Origin: Streptomyces jeddahensis | GTDB taxonomy: Bacteria; Actinomycetota; Actinomycetes; Streptomycetales; Streptomycetaceae | Assembly: GCF_001642995.1 (NCBI RefSeq) | Contig: NZ_LOHS01000088.1 | Span: forward strand, 124,001-188,000 | Reading direction: 5' to 3' | DNA: 64,000 nt | Part shown: positions 41,714-51,300 of the stretch, piece by piece | How the letters are laid out: the number at the start of each line of letters is the position of its first letter | How positions within the stretch are numbered: the stretch's first letter is position 1 | Program-made: the position numbers and the translations under genes | Notes under the pieces: generated by a model | The model's input: only the letters and a program-made list of their open reading frames with translations | Told to the model about the DNA's origin: nothing | The model's database searches: none

Positions 41714-42229
41714 TCAGTGGTAGGCGTGGACGACGGCGTGTCCCTTGCCGCGGCCGATCATCCACTTGTTCACCGGGGTCGTGACCACGAAGGCCACAGC
41801 GAAGCCGCCCAGCAGTGCGGACCAGAAGAGCCCGTCGGACAGGTGGGCGTCCATCGCGCCGGGGGTCAGGGCGATGATGGCGTTGTCGACCAGCTCCATG
41901 ACGGCGATGGAGACCGTGTCGGCGGCGAGGGCGACCTTGATGGCGGCCTTGAGGCTCAGGCCCGCCCGGAGGACCGCGAACAGCGTGAAGGAGTAGCCGA
42001 ACAGGAACGCCAGGGCGATCGCCAGCGCCATGGTCGGCACATTGCCCCACAACAGAGCGGTGCCGATGACCATGCCGAGGATCTCGCCGATGGCGCAGCC
42101 GGTCAGGCAGTGCAGGGTGGCCTTCGCGGCGGTGCTCCAGGACGCACCGCCGGGCATGTGCCCGCCGTGGTCGCCGTGGCCGTGATGCCCGGCGTGGGCG
42201 GGGGCGCTCGCGTGAGTCGGGTGATCCAT
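41714..42229 (-). CDS. DUF4396 membrane protein with His-rich N-terminus
   Basis: The 171-aa protein begins MDHPTHASAPAHAGHHGHGD, a dense histidine cluster likely to bind metal, followed by about four membrane helices (LHCLTGCAIGEILGMVIGTA onward). DUF4396 proteins are often found with copper genes, but their function is not established. ATG 42229 follows GGGAGA by six bases; a frame from 42400 would read through the operator. A perfect GGGGGTAT-type palindrome upstream supports copper control. Confidence 0.87.
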   Translation of the reverse strand: MDHPTHASAPAHAGHHGHGDHGGHMPGGASWSTAAKATLHCLTGCAIGEILGMVIGTALLWGNVPTMALAIALAFLFGYSFTLFAVLRAGLSLKAAIKVALAADTVSIAVMELVDNAIIALTPGAMDAHLSDGLFWSALLGGFAVAFVVTTPVNKWMIGRGKGHAVVHAYH

Positions 42230-42295
42230 GACGCTTCTCCCTGTCCCTAATCCAGTGTGGGCCATACGAAGGCCCGCTCTGCCAAGCCCAACCAT

Positions 42296-42312
42296 ATACC
42301 CCCAGGGGGTAT
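42296..42312. promoter_or_regulatory. CsoR-like copper operator
   Basis: ATACCCCC-A-GGGGGTAT is a perfect 17-bp palindrome in an AT-flanked stretch, 67 bp before the DUF4396 start. On the minus strand it sits between CTATTG and TATATG, which can be read as -35 and -10 boxes with a 16-bp spacer. The sequence resembles known CsoR operators. Confidence 0.65.
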
Positions 42313-42411
42313 TCCAATAGGGGGGGCGGACTCGGAAGGAGATCTCGTCCCCCACCGGCCGAGCGCCTCGACCTGTCCGCCTGTCGTCGTGCCGGGCCAC
42401 CGTCCTCGTCC

Positions 42412-43065
42412 ATGACCGAGACCTCGCACCTGCACTCCACCCGGACGTCCTACGACACCGTCGCCGTCGACTACGCCAGACTGCTCGGCCCCGGGGTCAT
42501 GGAAGGGCCCCTGGACCGCGCCATGCTCGCTGCGTTCGCCGAGCTCGTGGGGGCCGACGGTGCCGGGCCGGTCGCGGACCTCGGATGCGGACCCGGCCGC
42601 GTCACGGCGCACCTGGCGTCCCTCGGACTCGACGCCTTCGGTGTCGACCTTTCGCCGGGAATGGTCGAGGTGGCCCGACGGACGTACCCAGGCCTCCGCT
42701 TCGACGAGGGTTCGATGACCGCCCTGGACCTGCAGGACGAGTCGGTGGGCGGCATCGTCGCCTGGTACTCCACCGTCCACACCCCACCGGAGGAACTGCC
42801 GCTCGTGTTCGCCGAGTTCCACCGCGTCCTCGCCCCAGGCGGCCATCTGCTGCTGGCCTTCAAGGTCGGCGACGAGCGCGTATGCCTGGAGCACGCATAC
42901 GGCCACGCGGTGTCCCTGGACGTGTACCGGCTGCCGCCGGATCACATCGCCGGGCTGCTGGGCCGGCACGGGCTCGGGGAGGTGGCACGCCTGGTGCGCG
43001 AGGCGAACGACCAGGAGAAAACACCGCAAGCTTTTCTGCTGGCCCGCAAAGCGCCGCAGCTCTGA
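42412..43065 (+). CDS. Class I SAM-dependent methyltransferase
   Basis: The 217-aa protein has motif I VADLGCGPGRVTAHL, motif II GVDLSPGMVEVARR, and the post-motif segment FHRVLAPGGHLLLAFKVG, so it binds S-adenosylmethionine. It is a UbiE/Methyltransf_11 type, and the acceptor is unknown. It is divergent from the DUF4396 gene across the copper-type palindrome, and its own promoter is not evident. A large hairpin follows its stop. Confidence 0.9.
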   Translation: MTETSHLHSTRTSYDTVAVDYARLLGPGVMEGPLDRAMLAAFAELVGADGAGPVADLGCGPGRVTAHLASLGLDAFGVDLSPGMVEVARRTYPGLRFDEGSMTALDLQDESVGGIVAWYSTVHTPPEELPLVFAEFHRVLAPGGHLLLAFKVGDERVCLEHAYGHAVSLDVYRLPPDHIAGLLGRHGLGEVARLVREANDQEKTPQAFLLARKAPQL

Positions 43066-43071
43066 AGCGCA

Positions 43072-43113
43072 GCCAGGCCGGTCCTCGCGCACTCCCGCGA
43101 GGACCGGCCTGGC
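43072..43113. terminator. Bidirectional terminator between two methyltransferase genes
   Basis: A perfect 18-bp stem (43072-43089 with 43096-43113, starting GCCAGGCCGGTCC) closes on a 6-base loop. It lies between convergent genes and is the longest perfect hairpin noticed in the window. Confidence 0.85.
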
Positions 43114-43122
43114 AACACTGGC

Positions 43123-44193
43123 TCATGCTTTCTCGAGAACCATGCGCAGTACGGTGTAGCGCTGCTCGCGCAGGAATTTCAGCCCGATGCGCTGCTCCCT
43201 GATGATGTCCGTGACGGCCTTCTCGCCGATGAGCTCGGCACCGCGCGCCCGGTTGGCCTCGGCCCGCTCCAGCCAGCTCTCCAGGGTCCGCACGCCGTCT
43301 TCCGGGTCGTTGCGTATCTGCTGGACCGTGAACAAGGGGCGTGCTGCCGTGGTCAGTTCGGAAAGGGAGGGCAGGAACGTCTCGGGAAAGACGGTCCGGG
43401 AGGCGTGGAGGCCCTCTCGGATGTTGGTGACGGTGTCGTGGATGTCCTGGTAGACGCTCTTGGGGCTGAGGTGTTTCGGCGGTCCCCCGTTCGAGCCGGC
43501 GGACTTCCGCTCGTGGGCGGGCAGCAGGATGGAGGCGAGCCAGCCGCGGTCGCCCCAGGCGTTGCTCTGCAGGGACAGTCGTCCGCCGGGGCGCAGCCAG
43601 GAGTGGCAGTGCTGGAAGAACAGGCGATAGCGGGCGATGCGCTGCGACCGCAGCATGGCGTTGCCTGCGAAGTGTTCGATCGCCTCGATGGCGATGATGG
43701 CGTCGTACGGCGCGTCGGGTGTGTGGTCGAACCAGTTCTCGACGCGGACCTCGCAGTGTGGCCAGCCCTGGTTCCGTACCCAGGCGGCCTGGCCCGGACT
43801 CATCGTGATTCCCACCGCGTGCTGGACCTCGTGCGTCTCCACCAGCCGGTGCAGGAGACTGCCCCAGCCGCAGCCCACGTCGAGGACACGCTGCGCCCCA
43901 GTGGCTCGTGCGGCCTCGGCGTGGTGATCGAGCTTGCGCAACTGGGCTGATTCGAGGGTGTCTCCGGGCTGCCACATTCCGTAGGAGTAGACGAGCTCGG
44001 GACCAAGGAACAGTTTGTAGAAGTCGCCCAGGAAATCATAGTGATGGCGGATCGCTTCAGGTGAAGTGCCTTTGTAGGCAGTGGCTTTCTTCGATCTGGG
44101 CAATGCCGTCACCTCACCTGGCAGTTCAACGGAATAGTTTTCTTGATTCATGTGTGGGTCCGGACGCTGTTGCGCCCGGACCCGGGTTTTCAT
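43123..44193 (-). CDS. Cyclopropane-fatty-acid-synthase-family methyltransferase
   Basis: The roughly 356-aa protein has the CFA/mycolic-acid-methyltransferase pattern: AIRHHYDFLGDFYKLFLGPE, VYSYGMW, VLDVGCGWGSLLHRLVE (SAM motif I), GITMSPGQAAWVR and AIEAIEHFAG. It lacks the N-terminal domain of E. coli CFA synthase. ATG 44193 overlaps the ADH stop (ATGA); ATG 44151 (MNQENYSVEL) is an alternative. It probably methylates an unsaturated lipid chain or an isoprenoid; the substrate is open. Translation appears coupled to the upstream dehydrogenase. Confidence 0.87.
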   Translation of the reverse strand: MKTRVRAQQRPDPHMNQENYSVELPGEVTALPRSKKATAYKGTSPEAIRHHYDFLGDFYKLFLGPELVYSYGMWQPGDTLESAQLRKLDHHAEAARATGAQRVLDVGCGWGSLLHRLVETHEVQHAVGITMSPGQAAWVRNQGWPHCEVRVENWFDHTPDAPYDAIIAIEAIEHFAGNAMLRSQRIARYRLFFQHCHSWLRPGGRLSLQSNAWGDRGWLASILLPAHERKSAGSNGGPPKHLSPKSVYQDIHDTVTNIREGLHASRTVFPETFLPSLSELTTAARPLFTVQQIRNDPEDGVRTLESWLERAEANRARGAELIGEKAVTDIIREQRIGLKFLREQRYTVLRMVLEKA

Positions 44194-45344
44194 GCTGCCG
44201 CGCCGGCGAGTGCCGGATGCAGCACCACCTTGGTGTAGCCCTCGATTCGCTTGTCGAACTTCTCGTATGCCTTGGGCGCCTCTTCCAGCGGGAGTTCGTG
44301 GGAGACCACGAAACTCGGCTTGGCCCGGCCTGCGATGATCAGGTCGCGCAGCTGGCGGTTGTACCGCTTGACGTTGCACTGGCCGGTGCCCATCCGCTGA
44401 CCCTTCTCGAACATCTTGCCGATGGAGACCAGCAGTTGGCCGTGCTTGGCGTGCTCGTCCGGACCGCCGGGGTCGGACGGTACGTACAGGCCCGGCACGC
44501 CGAGCATTCCGGTCGGCCGTACCGTCTGGACGAGCGTGTTGAGTACGATCGCAGGCTCCTCGTGGCTGGCGTCATGGGCCTGGGCCTGGTAGCCCACGGC
44601 GTCCACGCCCTTGTCCGTTCCTTCGCCCTGGGTCTGCTCCTTGATCTGCTCCGCCGGGTCGCCCTTGGTGAAGTCGATCGGGATGGCCCCGATCTCCTCG
44701 GCCTTGGCGAGCCGCTCGGGCACGCGGTCGACGGAGAACACCTTGGACGCGCCGCGCAGCAATGCGGAGTAGGCGGCCATCAGGCCCACCGGGCCGGCCC
44801 CGTACACGGCCACGGTCTCCCCCGGGGACACCTGGGCGAGCTCGCACCCGTGGTAGCCGGTCGGGAAGATGTCGGCCAGCAGCACGAAGTCGGTCTCGAA
44901 CTCCTCGCCCGGTGGCAGCTTCAGGCAGTTGAAGTCGGCGTACGGCACCCGTATCCGTTCGGCCTGGCCGCCGACGAACGGGCCCATCGCCACATAGCCA
45001 TACGCACCACCGGCGAACCCGGGATTGACCGTCAGGCAGAACCCGGTGTACTCGGCGAGGCAGTTCTTACAGAATCCGCAGGCCACGTTGAACGGCATGA
45101 CGACGCGGTCCCCCTTGGACAGGGATGTCACGCCTGAGCCGACCTCCTCGATGATGCCGAGGTTCTCGTGGCCGAAGACGATGCCTGACTCGGCCGCTGT
45201 GCGGCCTTCATACATGTGCAGATCCGATCCGCAGATCGCGGACGACGTGACGCGCACGAGCACATCGTTCGGGTGCTGGATGCGGGGATCCTCGACGTCC
45301 TTCACCGCTACCTTGAAGGGCTCCTCGTAGACGACTGCTTTCAC
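44190..45344 (-). CDS. Zinc-dependent alcohol dehydrogenase (glutathione-independent formaldehyde-dehydrogenase type)
   Basis: The 384-aa MDR enzyme has the catalytic zinc site (SAICGSDLHMYEG, GHENLGI), the four structural-zinc cysteines (CGFCKNCLAEYTGFC), and the NAD motif VYGAGPVGLMAAYSAL. The long insertion and KGVDAVGYQAQAH are features of the Pseudomonas formaldehyde-dismutase/FdhA subgroup. The GTG start has GGAGGTGA upstream. It is coupled to the CFA-like methyltransferase gene. It likely oxidises an aldehyde or alcohol; formaldehyde is only one candidate. Confidence 0.92.
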   Translation of the reverse strand: MKAVVYEEPFKVAVKDVEDPRIQHPNDVLVRVTSSAICGSDLHMYEGRTAAESGIVFGHENLGIIEEVGSGVTSLSKGDRVVMPFNVACGFCKNCLAEYTGFCLTVNPGFAGGAYGYVAMGPFVGGQAERIRVPYADFNCLKLPPGEEFETDFVLLADIFPTGYHGCELAQVSPGETVAVYGAGPVGLMAAYSALLRGASKVFSVDRVPERLAKAEEIGAIPIDFTKGDPAEQIKEQTQGEGTDKGVDAVGYQAQAHDASHEEPAIVLNTLVQTVRPTGMLGVPGLYVPSDPGGPDEHAKHGQLLVSIGKMFEKGQRMGTGQCNVKRYNRQLRDLIIAGRAKPSFVVSHELPLEEAPKAYEKFDKRIEGYTKVVLHPALAGAAA

Positions 45345-45731
45345 CTTCGGTCACCTCCGCGCCGAACGCTTGGGACCGGCGGCGACGGACAGGACCGCGG
45401 CCACGGGACAGGCAGCGTGCGACGCCGGCAGCCGACGAGGGCCGTCGGTCTAGGCCGTGGCCCGGTGTGATATGTGCTCCACCGCCGGATACTTCCAGGT
45501 AACGCCCGTTCTGCGGCGTTCGCAAGCTCGCCTGGTCGGGGCGGCGGCGTGCAGGGCCGGCGCATCAATTGCTCCAGGCTGGCGCATCAAGAGCCCCAGG
45601 AAGAACACCAGCCACTGCTCCGTCCGCACCCGGATGATGCGGATGAGCCCGGGGGAACTTATGGTGAGAAACGGGATCTTTCTGGCACGCAGCAAGTCGG
45701 TCCCTTCACGGGACCGGCGGGAAGCGGTCCC
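45345..45731. other. Long control region upstream of glpF and the ADH gene
   Basis: No convincing gene lies in these 387 bases; short frames there have poor codon bias. The region separates divergent units (ADH left, glpF right). It holds a tandem 20-bp direct repeat at 45559-45600 and AT-richer DNA at 45600-45700 that should contain the glpF promoter. Confidence 0.6.
45559..45600. repeat. Tandem 20-bp direct repeat, candidate operator
   Basis: GGCGCATCAA-NN-GC-N-CCAGG occurs at 45559-45578 and 45581-45600 with a 22-bp period, about two helical turns. It lies 130 bp before glpF and could bind a regulator of the glycerol genes. Confidence 0.6.
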
Positions 45732-46628
45732 ATGGCTGAGAAATCGCGCAACTCAGGGCTTGTGGGGGAGCTTGCCTCGGAGTTCGCCGGCACCATGATC
45801 CTTATACTCTTCGGTTGCGGCGTCGTGGCCCAGGTGGTGGCCGGCGGGGCCCTCACCGATCCGCCCGGCGGGCTCGGTGATCATGACAGCATCGCCTGGG
45901 GATGGGGTCTGGGCGTCACTCTGGGCGTGTACGTCGCCGCCAGGCTCAGTGGTGGCCACATCAACCCGGCCGTGACGCTGGCCCTTGCGGCCTTCAAGGG
46001 GTTCCCGTGGAAGAAGGTCGCGCCCTACATGCTCGCCCAGACCGCGGGCGCCTTCGTCGCGGCCCTGATCGTGCGCTGGAACTACACCGAGGCGCTGGCG
46101 AAGTCCGACCCCGGCCACACCTTCAAGACCCAGATCGTGTTCTCCACCCTACCGTCCAACGGCAACCCGAATCTGCCGGTCGGAACCTGGGGAGCCTTCC
46201 GTGACCAGATCATCGGCACGGCCATCCTGGTCCTCCTGGTCTTCGCCGTGACGGATCTGCTGAACCAGGCCCCGAAGGCGAACCTCGCCCCGTTCATCGT
46301 CGGCCTCATCGTCGTGGCCATCGGCATGGCGTGGGGCACCCTGGCCGGGTACGCGATCAACCCGGCGCGTGACTTCGGACCACGGCTCGCGAGCTTCATC
46401 ACCGGGTACGGGCTAGCGTGGCGAGATCAATACGGAGGCTTCTATTGGTGGGTGCCGATCGTCGCACCTCTGATCGGAGGCCTGATCGGCGCCTGGTTCT
46501 ACAAGTCCTTCATCAGCCGCTTCCTGCCGACCGAGGAGCCACAGCCTCCAGGCCGCGTACCGGCCCCCGAAGGACCCGAGGGCAGCGGAGGACAGCCCAC
46601 CGGACGCGTCCCCGGCCCCGAGGCCTGA
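45732..46628 (+). CDS. glpF: Glycerol uptake facilitator (aquaglyceroporin)
   Basis: The 298-aa MIP channel has six helices and both NPA boxes: HINPAVTL (N78) and INPARDFGPR (N210). The Asp after the second NPAR is the glycerol-facilitator hallmark, as opposed to pure water channels. After the last helix is an unusual proline/glycine/glutamate-rich cytoplasmic tail of about 40 residues (PTEEPQPPGRVPAPEGPEG). ATG 45732 follows GGGAAG. It is 48 bp upstream of glpK, so uptake and phosphorylation are co-expressed. Confidence 0.95.
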   Translation: MAEKSRNSGLVGELASEFAGTMILILFGCGVVAQVVAGGALTDPPGGLGDHDSIAWGWGLGVTLGVYVAARLSGGHINPAVTLALAAFKGFPWKKVAPYMLAQTAGAFVAALIVRWNYTEALAKSDPGHTFKTQIVFSTLPSNGNPNLPVGTWGAFRDQIIGTAILVLLVFAVTDLLNQAPKANLAPFIVGLIVVAIGMAWGTLAGYAINPARDFGPRLASFITGYGLAWRDQYGGFYWWVPIVAPLIGGLIGAWFYKSFISRFLPTEEPQPPGRVPAPEGPEGSGGQPTGRVPGPEA

Positions 46629-46676
46629 GCGGTCGGCGCAGGACCCTGCGCATTCTCCGAGGAGAGGCGGTAAGCA

Positions 46677-48194
46677 ATGGCGGACTTCGTCGGCGCGGTG
46701 GACCAGGGCACCACCAGCACCCGTTTCATGATCTTCGACCACGACGGCACCGAGGTGGCGAGGCACCAGCTGGAGCACGAGCAGATCATGCCCCGCTCGG
46801 GCTGGGTCGAGCACGATCCCGTGGAGATCTGGGAGCGGACCAACTCCGTGATGCAGAACGCCCTGCGGCACGGAAACCTGTCGCCGTCCGACCTGGCCGC
46901 GATCGGGATCACGAACCAGCGCGAGACGACCGTCGTATGGGACCCGCGCAACGGACGCCCGTACTACAACGCCATCGTCTGGCAGGACACCCGTACCGAC
47001 TCCATCGCCGCCGCGCTGGAACGCGACGGCCGCGGAGACGTCATCCGCCGCAAGGCGGGACTGCCGCCGGCCACCTACTTCTCCGGCGGCAAGATCCAGT
47101 GGATCCTCGAGAACGTCGACGGGGTCCGCGAGGCCGCCGAGCAGGGGCACGCCCTGTTCGGCAACACCGACTGCTGGGTGCTGTGGAACCTCACGGGCGG
47201 GCCCGAGGGCGGTGTCCACGCCACCGACGTGACCAACGCCAGCCGCACCATGCTGATGGACCTCGAAACCCTCGACTGGGACGACGAGTTGCTGTCCTTC
47301 TTCGGCATCCCGCGGGCGATGCTCCCGGCCATCAACCCGTCGTCCCACGCCGAGGCGTACGGCCACACCCGCACCCAGCGGCCGCTCCGTGCCGCCATCC
47401 CGATCACGAGCGTGCTCGGCGACCAGCAGGCCGCCACCGTCGGACAGGTGTGCTTCACCCCCGGCGAAGCCAAGAACACCTACGGCACCGGCAACTTCCT
47501 GGTCCTCAACACCGGCACCGAACTCGTCCGGTCCCGGAGCGGCCTGCTGACCACCGTGGCCTACCAGTTCGGCGACAACGCGCCCGTCTACGCGCTGGAG
47601 GGCTCCATCGCCGTCACCGGCTCCGCCGTGCAGTGGCTGCGCGACCAGATGAAGATCATCAGCGATGCGGCCGAGAGCGAGCGGCTCTCGCTCACCGTGG
47701 ACGACAGCGGCGGCATCTACTTCGTCCCGGCCTTCTCCGGGCTCTTCGCCCCGTACTGGCGCTCCGACGCGCGCGGGGCGATCGTCGGCCTGGCCCGCTA
47801 CCACACCAACGGTCACTTGGCCCGGGCCACTCTGGAAGCCATCTGCTACCAGAGCCGCGACGTGGTCGAGGCCATGGAACAGGACTCCGGTGTCCATCTG
47901 GACGTCCTCAAGGTCGACGGCGGCGTGACGGCCAACGACCTGTGCATGCAGATCCAGGCCGACATCCTGGGCGTGCCGGTCAGCCGCCCGGTCGTCGCCG
48001 AGACCACGGCACTCGGCGCCGCCTACGCCGCAGGACTCGCCACCGGCTTCTGGCGCGACGAGGACGAACTCCGCACGCACTGGCAGGAGTCGAAGCGCTG
48101 GGACCCGCAGTGGAGCGACGAGCAGCGCTCGGAGGGATACGAGGGCTGGAAGAAGGCCGTGGAACGCACTCTCAACTGGGCCAAGGTCGAATAG
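46677..48194 (+). CDS. glpK: Glycerol kinase
   Basis: Phosphorylates glycerol to glycerol 3-phosphate with ATP. Full length (505 aa) with GAVDQGTTSTRFMIFD at the start, ITNQRETTVVWD, CFTPGEAKNTYGTGNF and the FGGY-family signatures YFVPAFSGLFAPYW and LKVDGGVTANDLCMQIQAD. The ATG has a GAGGAGAGG site about 10 bases upstream. Streptomyces glycerol operons usually also have gylR and glpD; neither flanks this copy, so it is probably an accessory glycerol locus. Confidence 0.96.
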   Translation: MADFVGAVDQGTTSTRFMIFDHDGTEVARHQLEHEQIMPRSGWVEHDPVEIWERTNSVMQNALRHGNLSPSDLAAIGITNQRETTVVWDPRNGRPYYNAIVWQDTRTDSIAAALERDGRGDVIRRKAGLPPATYFSGGKIQWILENVDGVREAAEQGHALFGNTDCWVLWNLTGGPEGGVHATDVTNASRTMLMDLETLDWDDELLSFFGIPRAMLPAINPSSHAEAYGHTRTQRPLRAAIPITSVLGDQQAATVGQVCFTPGEAKNTYGTGNFLVLNTGTELVRSRSGLLTTVAYQFGDNAPVYALEGSIAVTGSAVQWLRDQMKIISDAAESERLSLTVDDSGGIYFVPAFSGLFAPYWRSDARGAIVGLARYHTNGHLARATLEAICYQSRDVVEAMEQDSGVHLDVLKVDGGVTANDLCMQIQADILGVPVSRPVVAETTALGAAYAAGLATGFWRDEDELRTHWQESKRWDPQWSDEQRSEGYEGWKKAVERTLNWAKVE

Positions 48195-48392
48195 CGGCCT
48201 GCGTCCGCCCCTTGCCGCGGGGACTGCGAACGCGGCGAGTGCGTGTGCGGACACGCAGAGGACATGCAGAGGCACGCGTCTCACGTCCACGGGTCCCGGA
48301 GGGCGGTGAGGCGTGACGACGCCATACTGATGGGACAGGGTGTCGCTTCCGGGCGGCACTGACGGGTACCACTGCCGGCCCCTGGAGGCCGC

Positions 48393-51300
48393 GTGATCCG
48401 GTCACTCCTCACCGGAACGGTCCGGAGCCTCACGGAGGCGGTGACCACCGCTCCCGCGGGCCTGACTGCGCTCGCGCGCCTGCTGACCACGCATGCGGCC
48501 CGGATGTGGGAGACCCCTGGCGGCGTGCAGATCGAGGTCCGCAATCTGGGGCGGCCGGGTACGGCCCAGGCGTCCCGCGACCTGGAGACCGGGCTGGTGG
48601 GGGTGCCGGGAGTGCACCGCGCCGAGGTCAACGGGACGCTCGGATGTGTGTACGTCGGCTGCGATCCGGCGGAGACGGACCTGGAAGGCGTCGACGCCCT
48701 CGTCTCGGACGCCGACGCCCACGCTGGCGCGGAGGCGGCAGGCGCGGAGGCGGCAGACGAAGAACGCCGGCCGGCGGCCGGTGCCGACGCGGAGCGGGCA
48801 CCCCGCGCCGTCGGCTACCCCGGCGCCCCGCGAGCGGCGATCGGTGCGGCCGTCCAACTCGGCGCGAGCGTGGTCGCCTTCGGCGTGGCCGTGGTGGGCC
48901 GGACGATCGGGATCCGCGGCCTGCCCCCGGCCCTGTCGGCGGCCGTCCAGCTCGCCGAGGCCACGCCCCGGGTGCGCGAGGGCGTCGCCCGCCGAGTCGG
49001 CGCCGCGGCCGCGGAGACCGGCTGGGCCGCCGCGAACCTGCTCACGACGACGCTGATGTGGCGCCCGCTGGGCGTCGCCGTCGCCACCGCCCTGGCCTGG
49101 GCCCGGTACGCCGAGGTCCAGGCCCGGCGCAGGGCCTGGCACGACTGGGCGCAGCGGCTGGCCAGCCGCGAGGGGGCGTACCGCCATGACGCGGCACCGG
49201 CCTACGAACGGCCCGCTCCACTGCCGCCCGGACCGGGGGACCGGTACGCCAACGTCGCCGTGCCCGCCGCCCTCGCCGCGTACGGGCTCACCGCGGCGGG
49301 CACGCTCAGCCACGACCGAGGGCTGGCCCTGCTGATCTCCGCCACGCCCAGAGGCCCGAGATTCGGCCGGGAGTCGTTCGCGTGCGCCGTGGCGCAGACC
49401 GCCTCCAGGCGCGGAGCGCTGATTCTGCGGCCCGAGGCACTGCGCCGCCTCGACCGTATCGACACGGTCGTCCTCGACGCCCGGGTGCTGGCCACCGGCA
49501 CCTGGACGGTCGGGACGCTGATAAGACTTCAGCCGCCCGGCGAGCAGCCCGAGGCGGCGGCGGCCGGTACTGCCGGCATCGGCGAAGCCGGCGTTCCCGA
49601 CGTCGACGAAATCCACGCCTGGATCCACGAGTTGATGGACGACGCCGACCCGTCGCAACCGCAGGAGCGCTCAGGCTGGGCGCTGCGGCCGTACGCCACC
49701 GGGGACACCGGTGCACCGAGCGCCGAACTGCCCGAAGAGGCAACTCAATTGCCCGGGAGGGCAGCCGAACTCCCCGGGGAGGCCGCCGCATCGGCGAGAC
49801 AGTGGGCCGAGGAGGGCGCAAGGGTTCTGCTGGTCCTCCGGCACGGCCGCCCCGTCGCCGTCGCCGGACTGGTCCCTCAACTCCACCCTCTCGCCGAGCA
49901 CTTGGTGCAGGCGGCACGCGCGTGCGGCCGGGTGGTGCTCGTGGGCGGGGTGCCGGGGCTGCACCGCAGGTTCGGACTGGACGAGGCCGTACCCACCGGC
50001 GGCACCCGCACGGCCGCACTGGTCCGCTCCCTCCAGGAGGAGGGCCATGGCGTCGCCGTGGTCACCACGCGGACCCGCCGCGCCCTCGGCCGCGCGGACC
50101 TGGGCATCGGCGTGACGACCGGAGCCCGCCAGGTGCCGTGGGACGCGGACATCGCCGCACCGCCCGACGTGGCGCACCTGCTGCTGAGCGCCATCCCGGA
50201 AGCGCGCAGACTGAGCCGGCTCTGCGCCCGCCTGGAAGCCGCAGGGGCACTCGTGGGCGCCACCGTCGCGCTCGCCGTGCCGCGCCGCGGGGCCTGGGCC
50301 CGCGCCCGTCTGGTGGCGGACAGCGTGACCATCGCCGGGTTGGTGGCGGGCACCTGGGCGGGCTGGCGGTTGCGCGGCCGGCCGGCCCCGGTCGGCGTCG
50401 AGCGCACACCCTGGCACGCCATGACGGTACGTCAGGTCATGGTGCGGCTGGGCACGTCGTCCCGGGGACTCGACCACGCCGAGGCCGCCCGGCGCCGCCA
50501 GCTCGAAGGGACGGAACGCCCGGCAGACGCCGTCACCCTGATCGCCAGGGTCGCGGAGGAGCTGGCCAACCCGCTCACGCCCATCCTCGCGATCGGAGGC
50601 GGAATCTCGGCGGCGCTCGGCTCCGTCGTCGATGCGGTGCTCATCGGCGGAGTGCTCGGCGTCGACGCACTCGTCGGCGGGGCACAACGGGTCGGGGCCG
50701 ACCGCGCGGCGGGCCGGCTCCTCGAAGCGACCTCGGCGCGGGCGAGGTTGCGCCGGGCCGGACGTCCCGGCGTCATCGACACGCCCGCCGACCAGCTCGT
50801 ACGCGGCGATGTGATCGAGCTGCTGGCCGGTGATGCGGTCCCGGCCGACTGCCGGGTGGTGCACGCGACGGGTCTCGAGGTCGACGAGTCCAGCCTCACC
50901 GGCGAATCGCAGCCCGTGGTGAAGACAGCCGCGCCGACGGCCGCGCGGGCGGTCGCGGACCGGACCTCCATGCTCTACCAGGGCACGACCGTCGCGGCCG
51001 GCAGCGCGCTCGCCGTGGTCGTCGCCACCGGCGCCGCCACCGAGGCGGGCAGCGCCGCTGAGGCGGCTCCCGCGGCCGGGGCCCCGGAAAGCGGCGTGGA
51101 ACGCCGTCTGAACGCCCTCGGCCGCTGGTTCCTGCCGCTGTCCATCGCGTCGGGCGTCGTCCTCTTCCTCTCCGACATCTCACGCATGCGGCCCCTGGGA
51201 GCGGCCCTCGGCAACGCCGTGAGCCTGTGCGTCGCCGCCGTACCGGAAGCGCTGCCCTTCGTCGCCACGGTCGCCGAACTGGCCGCGGCGCGCCGCCTGT

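Noticed and set aside
45457..45731. Small plus-strand frames upstream of glpF
   Set aside because: They lack ribosome sites, show poor codon bias and run in frame into or across glpF; treated as control region.
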